9,021 bases of DNA from CAYZXK01 sp964482395 (GCA_964482395.1 CAYZXK010000178.1:1-9021); one strand, 5' to 3'; counted from the first letter of the stretch, positions 1 to 6,234 are shown. Numbers and translations: made by a program. Notes: generated from the letters alone by a model not told the origin.

Positions 1-733
1 GCCGACGCCACTCTTGGTCGATGGCCATCAGGGCGTTGCGGCAGCCGTCGCGGATGCAGATGTCGGCCAGGTAAGACAGCTCGCTGGGGTTGGGGTTGAT
101 CTCGATGATGCGGGCGCCGTGGAGCTTGGCGACGTCGGGAAGGGAAGCGGCCGGCTGGACCACGCCGCTGGTGCCGATCACCAACAGGACCTGGCAGCGC
201 GCAGCGGCGGCGTAAGCGGACTCGATCGCCCCAGCCGGCAGCGGCTCGTAGAACCAGACCACTGCCGGTCTGAGCCGCTTGGCGCAGACCGGGCAGGCCG
301 GGTCCTGGCCCAAATCTTCAAGGGTCTGGATGCTGTAGTCGCAGTAAGTGCAACGGGCGACGTCCAGTCGGCCGTGCAACTCGATCACGTTTCGCGACCC
401 GGCCCGGTGGTGCAGTCCGTCGATGTTCTGCGTGACGACGGTGAAGTCTGGGACGCGGCTCTCCCACTCGGCTAAGACCCGATGACCTTCGTGCGGTTCG
501 ATGGTGGCCAGTTTCTGGCGGCGCCAACGGTACCAGGCCCAGACCTTGACCGGGTCGCGTCGGAACGCATCCGGGGTGGCCATGTCCTCGATGTCGACCT
601 TGGACCATAGGCCGTCGTCGCCGCGGAAGGTGTCCAGGCCGGACTCGACCGACATGCCGGCTCCGGTTGAGACGCAGACCGACCGAGCACCAACCAGCCA
701 CCTGGCGGCCCGGGTTATCGGGGAAGGATCCAT
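1..733 (-). CDS. cobB: SIR2-family NAD-dependent protein deacylase (CobB-like), C-terminus cut by window edge
   Basis: NAD-dependent lysine deacylase, cytoplasmic. Seen in the 244 visible residues: NAD-binding GAGMSVESG at 25-33 followed by FRG; TQNIDGLHHRAGS at 101-113; catalytic His120 (ELHG); zinc cysteines C128/C131 and C147/C150; GTSGVVQPAA at 187-196; EINPN near 211-215. Tyr68 and Arg71 (sequence WYRWRRQKL) align by eye with the Y-x-x-R pair that lets SIRT5 and E. coli CobB remove succinyl and malonyl groups. Instead of the common FGE before LP it has FYE (161-163). Start: ATG at 733, just before the conserved Rossmann entry; no clear Shine-Dalgarno is visible. Usual bacterial length is about 235-250 aa, so only a few residues should be missing past position 1. 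A 220-bp gap separates it from the upstream lipoprotein gene, so it is probably its own transcription unit. Confidence 0.95.
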   Translation of the reverse strand, partial: MDPSPITRAARWLVGARSVCVSTGAGMSVESGLDTFRGDDGLWSKVDIEDMATPDAFRRDPVKVWAWYRWRRQKLATIEPHEGHRVLAEWESRVPDFTVVTQNIDGLHHRAGSRNVIELHGRLDVARCTYCDYSIQTLEDLGQDPACPVCAKRLRPAVVWFYEPLPAGAIESAYAAAARCQVLLVIGTSGVVQPAASLPDVAKLHGARIIEINPNPSELSYLADICIRDGCRNALMAIDQEWRR

Positions 734-750
734 CGGGTCACCGCCACAAT

Positions 751-767
751 CTGGCGCGCCGCGCCAG
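751..767. repeat. 17-bp dyad in the sirtuin gene leader
   Basis: CTGGCGC-GCC-GCGCCAG is a perfect 7-bp inverted repeat with a 3-nt centre, ending 17 bp upstream of the sirtuin ATG (733). It sits where a Shine-Dalgarno or the transcript start would be expected. It could be an operator or a translation-blocking hairpin. Weak promoter-like sequence lies just upstream (TTGTGA at 801-806, TATGGT at 780-785 on the minus strand), but the 15-bp spacing is poor. Confidence 0.4.
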
Positions 768-848
768 GTTCCTATCTTTACCATACCCGGCCCGAACGGC
801 TCACAACAGGTGGGCGGACACTCCCAGCTTGATCTTCGGGGGAGCAGT

Positions 849-873
849 CCAAGGGGGGGTGTCGGCCCCTTGG
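849..873 (-). terminator. Candidate terminator hairpin downstream of the lipoprotein gene
   Basis: CCAAGGGG (849-856) and CCCCTTGG (866-873) form a perfect 8-bp stem with a 9-nt loop, about 80 bp after the lipoprotein stop codon. No T-run follows on the minus strand, so intrinsic termination is uncertain. It could also be a 3'-end-stabilising stem. Confidence 0.35.
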
Positions 874-953
874 TGACGGTTGGGGCTGTGACAGCTTGCC
901 CGGTCGCCGACGCGGCGGGGTCTGATGGGCCGCAGTTCCGGCGAGGCGTCAGG

Positions 954-2009
954 TTAGCGGGCCGCAAGCCAGGTTTGCAAGTATGCGAAGGGGTCGTTGT
1001 CGTCCGCGGCCGCCGCGTGGAAGACCTCCAGAGTCGCATGCCAGTCGTGGCCGGTGGCGTCATACACCCGCTGGAAAACGTCCAGGTTCAGGTTATAGCG
1101 GTAATTGGCCAGTACCCAGGCATTGTTGGTGGGCAGCCGGGCATAACCGGCAAATCGGTCTGGATGCTTCAGAGTCGGCTGTACCTGAGTGACGAACCGG
1201 TCGCGAGCGGCCTGAAAAACGGCCTCCCGGCCCGCGATCTTCTCTTCCGAAGTGATCGGCCGGCCGTAAAACGCCTCCAGGTCGGCGTAAAACTGCATCA
1301 GGAATGCGTTGATCGCGTCGGTGTCGGCGTAAACCGCCAGGGCCTCCGCCGGCGCACCGGATTCCTCCCCAAACTCGGCCCGAAGAAACTCCACCGCCCC
1401 CTGCCGACCGACAAAGGTCGCCAACGATTCGTTGAAGACCGTGTTGCCCGGCCGCCAGATGGTGTTGTGCAGCAACTCGTGGATAACCGTCTCAACCAGC
1501 GACAGCACGTCCCGTCGCAGCATCGAAGACCGGACCGGATCCTCGAATACTCCCAGAGTGCTATAGGCGTCCAGCTCATAGGTCAGCGTGTCCAGGCCGC
1601 GCTCAAGCAGCTCTCGTTCGACCTGCCGCATATACCCGGCGTCGAAAAACGCCAGGTAAGGCACCTCACCGATGATTGGAAACGTCCAGGTCTGGGGCAC
1701 CAGGGCGTGCCGACGGGCGGCCGAGAGGTTCCAGGCCGTCGGGTCGCCCTGGGTGTCATAAAAAGTAGTGAATGAGCGCCCGGCCGACAGGCCGATGGTC
1801 TGAGCCGCGAAATCGCGGGCCTTGACGATCAGCCGCAGCTTGGTGGCCTCCTCTTGAGGCAGCCGGTCGGAGGCCAGCACCTGGTCGATCGGCTCGACTT
1901 GACCCTGTATGGCCAGTTGCCCGGCAGCCAGGTGGAGCACATAGATCGTCCCTTCGCACCCGGCCAGCAGGGCAATGTTCATCATCAGCAGGGTGACCGG
2001 CAGCTTCAT
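954..2009 (-). CDS. Lipoprotein with HExxH zinc-metallopeptidase site (predicted aminopeptidase, PF10023-like)
   Basis: Predicted membrane-anchored zinc peptidase of 351 aa, acting outside the cytoplasm. Seen: short hydrophobic signal with lipobox LLAGC, lipidated Cys18; VIHELLHNTIW with zinc ligands His177 and His181 and catalytic Glu178; 13 residues after the second His comes NESLATFVG, whose Glu194 is the expected third (gluzincin) ligand. The whole looks like the family annotated as predicted aminopeptidase, whose substrates I do not know to be established. Start: ATG at 2009, because it places the lipobox correctly and leaves 16 bp after the GNAT gene; an in-frame ATG at 2093 would bury the signal peptide and overlap the GNAT by 68 bp. 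No strong Shine-Dalgarno precedes 2009. As last gene of the kamA operon it may process, recycle or defend against peptides made or sensed by the pathway; that role is inference. Confidence 0.85.
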   Translation of the reverse strand: MKLPVTLLMMNIALLAGCEGTIYVLHLAAGQLAIQGQVEPIDQVLASDRLPQEEATKLRLIVKARDFAAQTIGLSAGRSFTTFYDTQGDPTAWNLSAARRHALVPQTWTFPIIGEVPYLAFFDAGYMRQVERELLERGLDTLTYELDAYSTLGVFEDPVRSSMLRRDVLSLVETVIHELLHNTIWRPGNTVFNESLATFVGRQGAVEFLRAEFGEESGAPAEALAVYADTDAINAFLMQFYADLEAFYGRPITSEEKIAGREAVFQAARDRFVTQVQPTLKHPDRFAGYARLPTNNAWVLANYRYNLNLDVFQRVYDATGHDWHATLEVFHAAAADDNDPFAYLQTWLAAR

Positions 2010-2025
2010 GGAAAACACCAAAGGG

Positions 2026-2529
2026 TCATCCGCCCGCGTTGGTCGGCGGGTGCAGGATTTTGCAGTAAACGACTTTGGGATCGCCTGGCGCATAGAAGTC
2101 GGCCAGCACGGCTTCGACGGAGTAGCCGCAACGCCGATAGAACTCGCGGGTCGGCTCGTAGAGTGGTCGGCCGGAAGTCTCGACGTAGACCCGCCGCCCG
2201 CCGGCCCGAGCCATCCGTTGCTCGGCCTCCTCGAGTAGCCGCCGCCCCAGACCGTGGCCCTGGTGCGCCTGGTGCACCGCGATCCAGTAGAGGTCGTAGC
2301 TGCCTACCGTGCAGGCGATCGGTCCGTAACAGGCGTACCCGACCAGCCGGCCGGCCGACTCGGCGAAGATGAAGAAGTAGCCGCTGCCCGGCCCGCGGGC
2401 CAGGCATTCCTGGACCAGCTCGACCGCAACCTCCACCTCGGACGGGCTGAAGAACCCGGTCGAGGCGACTATTTGTCGGACCAGCTCGACGTCCTCCGGC
2501 CGCACCTGATCGCGCAAGGTTACGTGCAT
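2026..2529 (-). CDS. GNAT-family N-acetyltransferase
   Basis: Acetyl-CoA-dependent N-acetyltransferase, 167 aa, a single GNAT domain. Seen: motif A DLYWIAVHQAHQGHGLGRRLL (79-99), with the pyrophosphate loop Q90-G-H-G-L-G95; C-terminal motif B region REFYRRCGY (128-136), then DFYAPGDPKVVYCK (144-157). Its ATG at 2529 lies inside the end of ligase 2 (10-bp overlap), so the two are translationally coupled. The substrate is not readable from the sequence. From context it may acetylate beta-lysine or a ligated beta-lysine product, as the unrelated-length AblB acetyltransferase does in N-epsilon-acetyl-beta-lysine synthesis. It is clearly shorter than AblB (about 270 aa, from memory) and should not be called AblB. 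A RimI-like protein acetylase or resistance enzyme is an alternative. Confidence 0.9.
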   Translation of the reverse strand: MHVTLRDQVRPEDVELVRQIVASTGFFSPSEVEVAVELVQECLARGPGSGYFFIFAESAGRLVGYACYGPIACTVGSYDLYWIAVHQAHQGHGLGRRLLEEAEQRMARAGGRRVYVETSGRPLYEPTREFYRRCGYSVEAVLADFYAPGDPKVVYCKILHPPTNAGG

Positions 2530-3530
2530 ACGGCCTCGGCTGGTCGACGATTACGGGCGTAGCGGAGTATCCGGGTTATGACCTGCTCGAAGCCCAAGCC
2601 GGCCTGGGCGGCGGCGGCCACAAAGCCGGCGTCCGGCGATAAGCATGGGTTGGCGTTGATCTCCAGTACCCAGGGCCGGCCCGCCTGGTCCACCCGGAAA
2701 TCCACCCGGGCATACCCGTCCAGCCCGAATAACTCCCAGCAGGCTCGGGCCAGTCGATCCAGCTCGCTCAGCAGACCGGCATCACCCGGGGGGAACTCGA
2801 AGCAACGCGGCGTGTGATGGTACTCGAACGACTCGGTGTCCCACTTGGCCCGATAGCCCACCACCCGTGGCCGGTCCTCGGGGTAATCCAGAAAGTGGAT
2901 TTCGGCGGGCGGCAGCACCTGAGAACCGTCCGGGCCGGCCAGGAGCGATAAGTTGAACTCGCGGCCGGCAATGTAGGCTTCGGCAAACGCCGGGCCACCC
3001 AGCCGGCGGGCACGCCTGCGGAGGGCCCGGTCCAAGTCTTCCATCCGGTCGACCTCGACCACCGCGTCGTCGTCCAGGCCGACCGAGGCGTCCTCCCAGA
3101 CGAGTTTGATGATGTAGCGGCCCGGCAGGGCCAGGTTGGGCGGCTGGACCGCGGCGGAGGGGAGCCAGGCCGGGGTGGGGATCCCGTGGGCGGCCAGCAG
3201 TCTCTTGGTCAGCAGCTTGTTGGAGGTGGCCAGCACGGCCTCAGGCCCGCAGCCCGTGTACGGGAAATTCATGGCGTCCAGCAATGCCGGTGCCAGATAG
3301 GACAGCCGGGCCCGGCCCTCAACCGACTCCACCAGGTTGAACACCACCTCCGGCTCAAAACGGGCCAGATTCTGCCGTACCTCGGCCAGGTCCAGCGAAA
3401 ACGGCACCCGGCCCACCGAATGTCCCAGCCGACCCAGGGCCGAGGCAATCGAGTCGGCTTGGACGTAGACGTCCAGCTCGTCCGGGCGCCCGGTAGCGGG
3501 CACATCATCGTGCAGCAGTGCTACTCTCAC
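2520..3530 (-). CDS. D-Ala-D-Ala-ligase-like ATP-grasp enzyme (ligase 2)
   Basis: 336-aa ATP-grasp carboxylate-amine ligase: forms an acyl phosphate with ATP and couples it to an amine. Seen: N-terminal pre-ATP-grasp fold MRVALLHDD; VFNLVESVEG (63-72); FPYTGCGPEAVLATSNKLLTK near 89-109; ATP lysine K142 in YIIKLVWED; AEAYIAGREF (183-192); omega-loop region with RAKWDTES (227-234); metal ligands D277, E290 and N292 in ARVDF / VLEINANP. After N292 the usual Ddl P-G-M/L-T is replaced by PCLSPDAGF, so the second-substrate pocket probably differs from D-Ala-D-Ala ligase. Start GTG at 3530 overlaps the ligase-1 stop by 4 bp (GTGA). Together with absence of any mur or fts neighbour this argues for a specialised dipeptide or amide ligase, not cell-wall Ddl. 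Exact substrates unknown. Confidence 0.9.
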   Translation of the reverse strand: MRVALLHDDVPATGRPDELDVYVQADSIASALGRLGHSVGRVPFSLDLAEVRQNLARFEPEVVFNLVESVEGRARLSYLAPALLDAMNFPYTGCGPEAVLATSNKLLTKRLLAAHGIPTPAWLPSAAVQPPNLALPGRYIIKLVWEDASVGLDDDAVVEVDRMEDLDRALRRRARRLGGPAFAEAYIAGREFNLSLLAGPDGSQVLPPAEIHFLDYPEDRPRVVGYRAKWDTESFEYHHTPRCFEFPPGDAGLLSELDRLARACWELFGLDGYARVDFRVDQAGRPWVLEINANPCLSPDAGFVAAAAQAGLGFEQVITRILRYARNRRPAEAVCT

Positions 3531-4567
3531 GGCTGAATCGCTACCCGACAGGACTGGGTTGCCCCGGCCTTTGACGCGGTGGGCCGGACCGCCGGGCTCA
3601 GCCGCAGCCGGGCCGAGTCGACGATGCGTCGGATCAACTCAAGGTAGGTCAGGCCGACCGCCGAGCAGATCATCGGAAGGTCCGAGTGGGTGGGATGCAG
3701 GCCGGGGAGCGGGTTCAGTTCCAGGATGTACAACTGTCCCTGGCTGTCGGCCCGCAAATCGACCCGGCCGGCATCGCGACAGCCCAGGGCCCGCCAGGCC
3801 GCCAGCGACAACTCCTCGGCCCGCGCGGCCCACTCCGGCTCGGCCAGCGGGAACCGGCACAGTTCTTCGCATTTCTCCTTGTTGACGTAAGTGTAGGAAT
3901 GCGGCTCGGCCTGGGGCAACAGCACGATCTCCAGGGTTCCGATCGGCTCAGCCCGGTCGCCCGTGCCGGTGATCCCAACCGTGAACTCCCGGCCGGACAA
4001 ATAGGTCTCGACCAGTGCCGGCTGATGAAACGTGTTCAGAAGGCGGCGACAAACCCGAGCCAGCTCCGACCGACAGGTCACCATCGAGTCGCCGTCGATT
4101 CCCTTGGCGGTCCCCTCGGCCAGCGGTTTGACGAACAAGGGCCAGGGGAGGTCGACCCGATCCAGGTCCGCCTCCGACTCGACCAGAAAGAAGTCCGCAG
4201 TCGGCAGACCGAAGTCCCGGAGGACCCGCTTGGTCAATGCTTTGTGGAGCGTCAGGGCACAGACCAACGGGTCGGAGAATGTATAGGGGATGTCGTAGGC
4301 TTCCAGGACCGCGGGCACCTGGCTTTCCCGGGCGACGCCGTGCAACCCCTCGGCGATGTTGAAGACCAAGTCCCAGCGGTCACCCCGGGCCAGCCGTCCG
4401 ACTAGTTGCCGCACGTTGCCGATGCGATCGGTCCGGTGCCCCAGCTCCTGAAGAGCCGCCTCGATCGCGTCGATGGTGTCCGGCCGATCGAACTCGGCGG
4501 TCTCCTCTTCGGTGTAGCCGGCAGCCAGGTATTCGACCCGCAGGTCATAAGTCAAACCCACTCTCAT
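3527..4567 (-). CDS. D-Ala-D-Ala-ligase-like ATP-grasp enzyme (ligase 1)
   Basis: 346-aa ATP-grasp ligase related to ligase 2 but clearly diverged. Seen: MRVGLTYDLR start of the pre-ATP-grasp domain; LVFNIAEGLHG (67-77), replacing the VF-x-x-LHG-x-x-GEDG stretch of true Ddl; IPYTFSDPL then LHKALTKR (107-114); K147 in LFVKP; VETYLSGREF (186-195); SYTYVNKEK (224-232) in the omega-loop region; metal ligands D270, E283 and N285 in GRVDL / ILELNPLPGL; PTHSDLP after it is closer to Ddl than in ligase 2. A 25-residue basic, low-complexity tail follows the fold. Start: ATG at 4567, chosen because GGAGGG lies 9 nt upstream and homology begins here; an in-frame GTG two codons earlier is too near the ribosome site. 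Follows kamA by 63 bp. Likely ligates a KamA product, by inference. Confidence 0.9.
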   Translation of the reverse strand: MRVGLTYDLRVEYLAAGYTEEETAEFDRPDTIDAIEAALQELGHRTDRIGNVRQLVGRLARGDRWDLVFNIAEGLHGVARESQVPAVLEAYDIPYTFSDPLVCALTLHKALTKRVLRDFGLPTADFFLVESEADLDRVDLPWPLFVKPLAEGTAKGIDGDSMVTCRSELARVCRRLLNTFHQPALVETYLSGREFTVGITGTGDRAEPIGTLEIVLLPQAEPHSYTYVNKEKCEELCRFPLAEPEWAARAEELSLAAWRALGCRDAGRVDLRADSQGQLYILELNPLPGLHPTHSDLPMICSAVGLTYLELIRRIVDSARLRLSPAVRPTASKAGATQSCRVAIQP

Positions 4568-4576
4568 CGGCACGAC

Positions 4577-4581
4577 CCTCC
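4577..4581 (-). promoter_or_regulatory. Ribosome binding site of ligase 1
   Basis: GGAGG (continuing to GGAGGG) with a 9-nt spacer to ATG 4567. It decides that start over the upstream in-frame ATG at 4609 and GTG at 4573. Confidence 0.7.
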
Positions 4582-4594
4582 GTTCCCAACCGGC

Positions 4595-4632
4595 AAGCGC
4601 CCTCGGCACGGCCAGGGCCCGCCGAGTCGCTT
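4595..4632 (-). other. Intercistronic hairpin between kamA and ligase 1
   Basis: On the minus strand AAGCG + CTCGGC pair with GCCGAG + CGCTT (4628-4632, 4621-4626, 4602-4607, 4595-4599). This gives an 11-bp stem with a 1x2 internal loop and a 13-nt apex. It begins within the kamA stop codon and ends 14 nt before the ligase-1 ribosome site. No T-run follows, so it is more likely an expression-tuning or mRNA-processing stem than a full terminator. Confidence 0.45.
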
Positions 4633-5959
4633 ACTGTGCCCCCAGCGGGTCCGGATAGCGGAATGTGCTTCCCTGGTAGTTTCGGAGCAGCAGGAAGTCG
4701 CCGTCACGCCCAACAACCGGGTCCGGCAGAAGCGGAATCTTGCCCCCACCCCCAGGAGCGTCGACCACGAACGTCGGAACCGCGTACCCGCTGGTGTGCC
4801 CGCGCAGCCCGGCCATGATCCGCAGCCCGGTCTGGACCGGAGTGCGAAAATGGGCTGACCCGGAGATCGGGTCGCACTGATACAGGTAGTACGGGCGGAC
4901 CCGGATTCGCAAGAGCCGGTGCATCAACTCCTTCATGGTCGGCACGTCGTCATTGACACCCGCAGCCAGGACGGTCTGGCTGCCGAGTGGAAGGCCGGCG
5001 TCGGCCAGTCGCTCACAAGCCTGGGCGACCTCCGGCGTTACCTCCCGGGGATGCATGAAGTGGATGCTCATCCAGAGGGGGTGATAACGCCGCAGAGTCC
5101 GACACAGCTCCGGCGTGATTCGCTGGGGCAGGACCACAGGGACCTTGGTGCCGATGCGGATCAAGTCCACATGTCGGATGGCTCGGAGGCGGGAGATGAG
5201 CCACTCCAGCCGATCGTCAGTCATGGTGAGCGGGTCGCCGCCCGACAGCACCACGTCGCGGACCCGGCGGCAGCCGGCGATGTAGTCGATAGCCTGCTGA
5301 TACTGCTGGATGTTGAAATGATGCTCGCCGGTCTGGCCGACCAGTCTGGCGCGGGTGCAATACCGGCAATACGTGGCACAGAAGTTCGTAACCAGAAAGA
5401 GCACCCGGTCGGCATAGCGGTGGACCAGGCCGGGGACTGGCATGTGGGCCTCCTCGGCCAGCGGATCGTCCGACTCGCCCGGGCCGGTCACCAGCTCCGC
5501 CGACACCGGGATCATCATCTTGCGCAGCGGGTCGGTCGGGTCGTTGCGGTCCAACAGCGAGGCGTAGTAAGGTGTGATGCCCACCGGCAGATGATCGCCC
5601 AATCGAACCAACGTCCGCTCCTCGTCCGGCGAGAGCCGCACGACTCGGCGTAGGGCGTTGAGGTTCTTAAGGCGGTTGCGGATCTGCCAGCGCCAGTCGT
5701 TCCATTCGGCGCGGCTGGCCAGCGGAAAGAAAAGCCGGCGGAACTCGACGCATCGCGGACTGATCAGGTGCCGCGACGGCCGGACTGCGACCGGGGATTG
5801 CCCGTTCCCGCCGCGGGGCGGCCCCAATGAGCCGTGCCGGGCGGCCATTCTGGGCCCATCTTCTGCGATTGCGACCGGTGGATCGAGGAGAGGGAAGAGC
5901 GTGGCGTTGAACCGACTACCGCCAGGCTCCGGATCGGAGCCCAATTGCTGTTCGTCCAT
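4631..5959 (-). CDS. kamA: Radical SAM lysine 2,3-aminomutase (KamA family)
   Basis: Converts L-lysine to L-beta-lysine using S-adenosylmethionine, a [4Fe-4S] cluster and PLP; cytoplasmic. Seen in 442 aa: family opening AEWNDWRWQIRNR (84-96); ITPYY (128-132); cluster cysteines C194/C198/C201 (CATYCRYC), then Arg203, expected to contact PLP; LSGGDPL (238-244); PLP lysine K407 in VVDAPGGGGK; lysine-recognition Asp363 (YQCD) and Asp400 (VVD), matching D293 and D330 of Clostridium subterminale enzyme, so lysine rather than glutamate is favoured. Odd: about 68 extra N-terminal residues before the homology. All four zinc/oligomer cysteines of the clostridial enzyme are missing (C268 is Asp338 here; the C-terminal CxCxxC tail is absent, protein ends after YPDP). 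Start ATG 5959 has AAGGA close upstream; ATG 5848 is possible. First gene of the operon. EpmB-like lysine modification is a less likely alternative. Confidence 0.93.
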   Translation of the reverse strand: MDEQQLGSDPEPGGSRFNATLFPLLDPPVAIAEDGPRMAARHGSLGPPRGGNGQSPVAVRPSRHLISPRCVEFRRLFFPLASRAEWNDWRWQIRNRLKNLNALRRVVRLSPDEERTLVRLGDHLPVGITPYYASLLDRNDPTDPLRKMMIPVSAELVTGPGESDDPLAEEAHMPVPGLVHRYADRVLFLVTNFCATYCRYCTRARLVGQTGEHHFNIQQYQQAIDYIAGCRRVRDVVLSGGDPLTMTDDRLEWLISRLRAIRHVDLIRIGTKVPVVLPQRITPELCRTLRRYHPLWMSIHFMHPREVTPEVAQACERLADAGLPLGSQTVLAAGVNDDVPTMKELMHRLLRIRVRPYYLYQCDPISGSAHFRTPVQTGLRIMAGLRGHTSGYAVPTFVVDAPGGGGKIPLLPDPVVGRDGDFLLLRNYQGSTFRYPDPLGAQ

Positions 5960-5975
5960 TCTTCCTTGGTCCCTC

Positions 5976-6052
5976 GAGACGGGGCGATCGGGTCAATCCG
6001 GCTAACGCACGGAAGAGGGTCGACTGCTCGACACGACCGCGCCGGCCGTCTC
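5976..6052 (-). other. Possible structured 5' leader of kamA
   Basis: The predicted 90-nt leader between the promoter and ATG 5959 is bracketed by a perfect 7-bp inverted repeat, GAGACGG/CCGTCTC (5976-5982 and 6046-6052). An inner 5-bp stem, GGTCG/CGACC (6018-6022 and 6034-6038), lies within it. It does not match the lysine riboswitch, which is about twice as long. Pairing is suggestive only. Confidence 0.25.
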
Positions 6053-6058
6053 AACTAG

Positions 6059-6087
6059 ATAAATAGATCATGCCTAACCCATGTCAA
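6059..6087 (-). promoter_or_regulatory. Sigma70-type promoter of the kamA operon
   Basis: Minus strand: perfect -35 TTGACA (6082-6087), 17-bp spacer, AT-rich -10 region TATTTAT (core 6059-6064, ATTTAT). This is the only strongly AT-rich segment of an otherwise GC-rich window. Predicted start near 6052 gives a leader of about 90 nt before kamA. The -10 is far from consensus, which suits an activator-dependent promoter. Confidence 0.6.
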
Positions 6088-6093
6088 GAGGAA

Positions 6094-6133
6094 TGCGCGA
6101 TTCTGGTCGCAAAAATCATTCGCCTTGCGCGAT
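6094..6133 (-). repeat. Twin 8-bp direct repeats upstream of the kamA promoter
   Basis: ATCGCGCA on the minus strand (TGCGCGAT on plus) occurs at 6094-6101 and 6126-6133, 32 bp apart or about three helical turns. The proximal copy is 6 bp upstream of the -35 box. AT-rich sequence lies between them. This is the arrangement expected for two same-face binding sites of an activator. Confidence 0.4.
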
Positions 6134-6184
6134 AATTTGCTCTAACCGGTCCGGCCGGCGGGGGCGGGAACTAACTGCCCGTAG

Positions 6185-6223
6185 CTGGCAACCTGCCGCC
6201 AGCCCACCCGGGCCCCCTGGGCT
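6185..6223 (-). terminator. Candidate terminator region after the Nfu gene
   Basis: Two mutually exclusive stems follow the Nfu stop codon: AGCCCA/TGGGCT (6201-6206 with 6218-6223, 11-nt loop) and CTGGC/GCCAG (6185-6189 with 6198-6202). There is no T-run. Position between the Nfu stop and the kamA promoter fits a transcript end, but the evidence is weak. Confidence 0.3.
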
Positions 6224-6234
6224 AATGCTGCGCG

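Noticed and set aside
501..1775. Long plus-strand open frame (424 codons) across the sirtuin start and the lipoprotein gene
   Set aside because: It lies antisense to two genes with clear catalytic motifs, its translation has no recognisable domain, and it is rich in Arg, Gly, Pro and Val as GC-rich shadow frames are. The same holds for other plus-strand frames, such as 3686-4405, 4919-5653 and 6988-7917.
2010..2093. Upstream start (ATG 2093) for the lipoprotein gene
   Set aside because: It would put 28 polar, basic residues before the signal peptide and overlap the GNAT gene; the lipobox fits only the ATG at 2009.
2520..4567. Cell-wall D-alanine-D-alanine ligases
   Set aside because: The loop and acceptor motifs deviate from Ddl, the genes are coupled to kamA and a GNAT, and no division or peptidoglycan genes are nearby. 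Not fully excluded without the rest of the genome.
5960..6058. Lysine riboswitch in the kamA leader
   Set aside because: The leader is about 90 nt, roughly half the length of the known class, and I cannot match its conserved core; only simple pairings are present.
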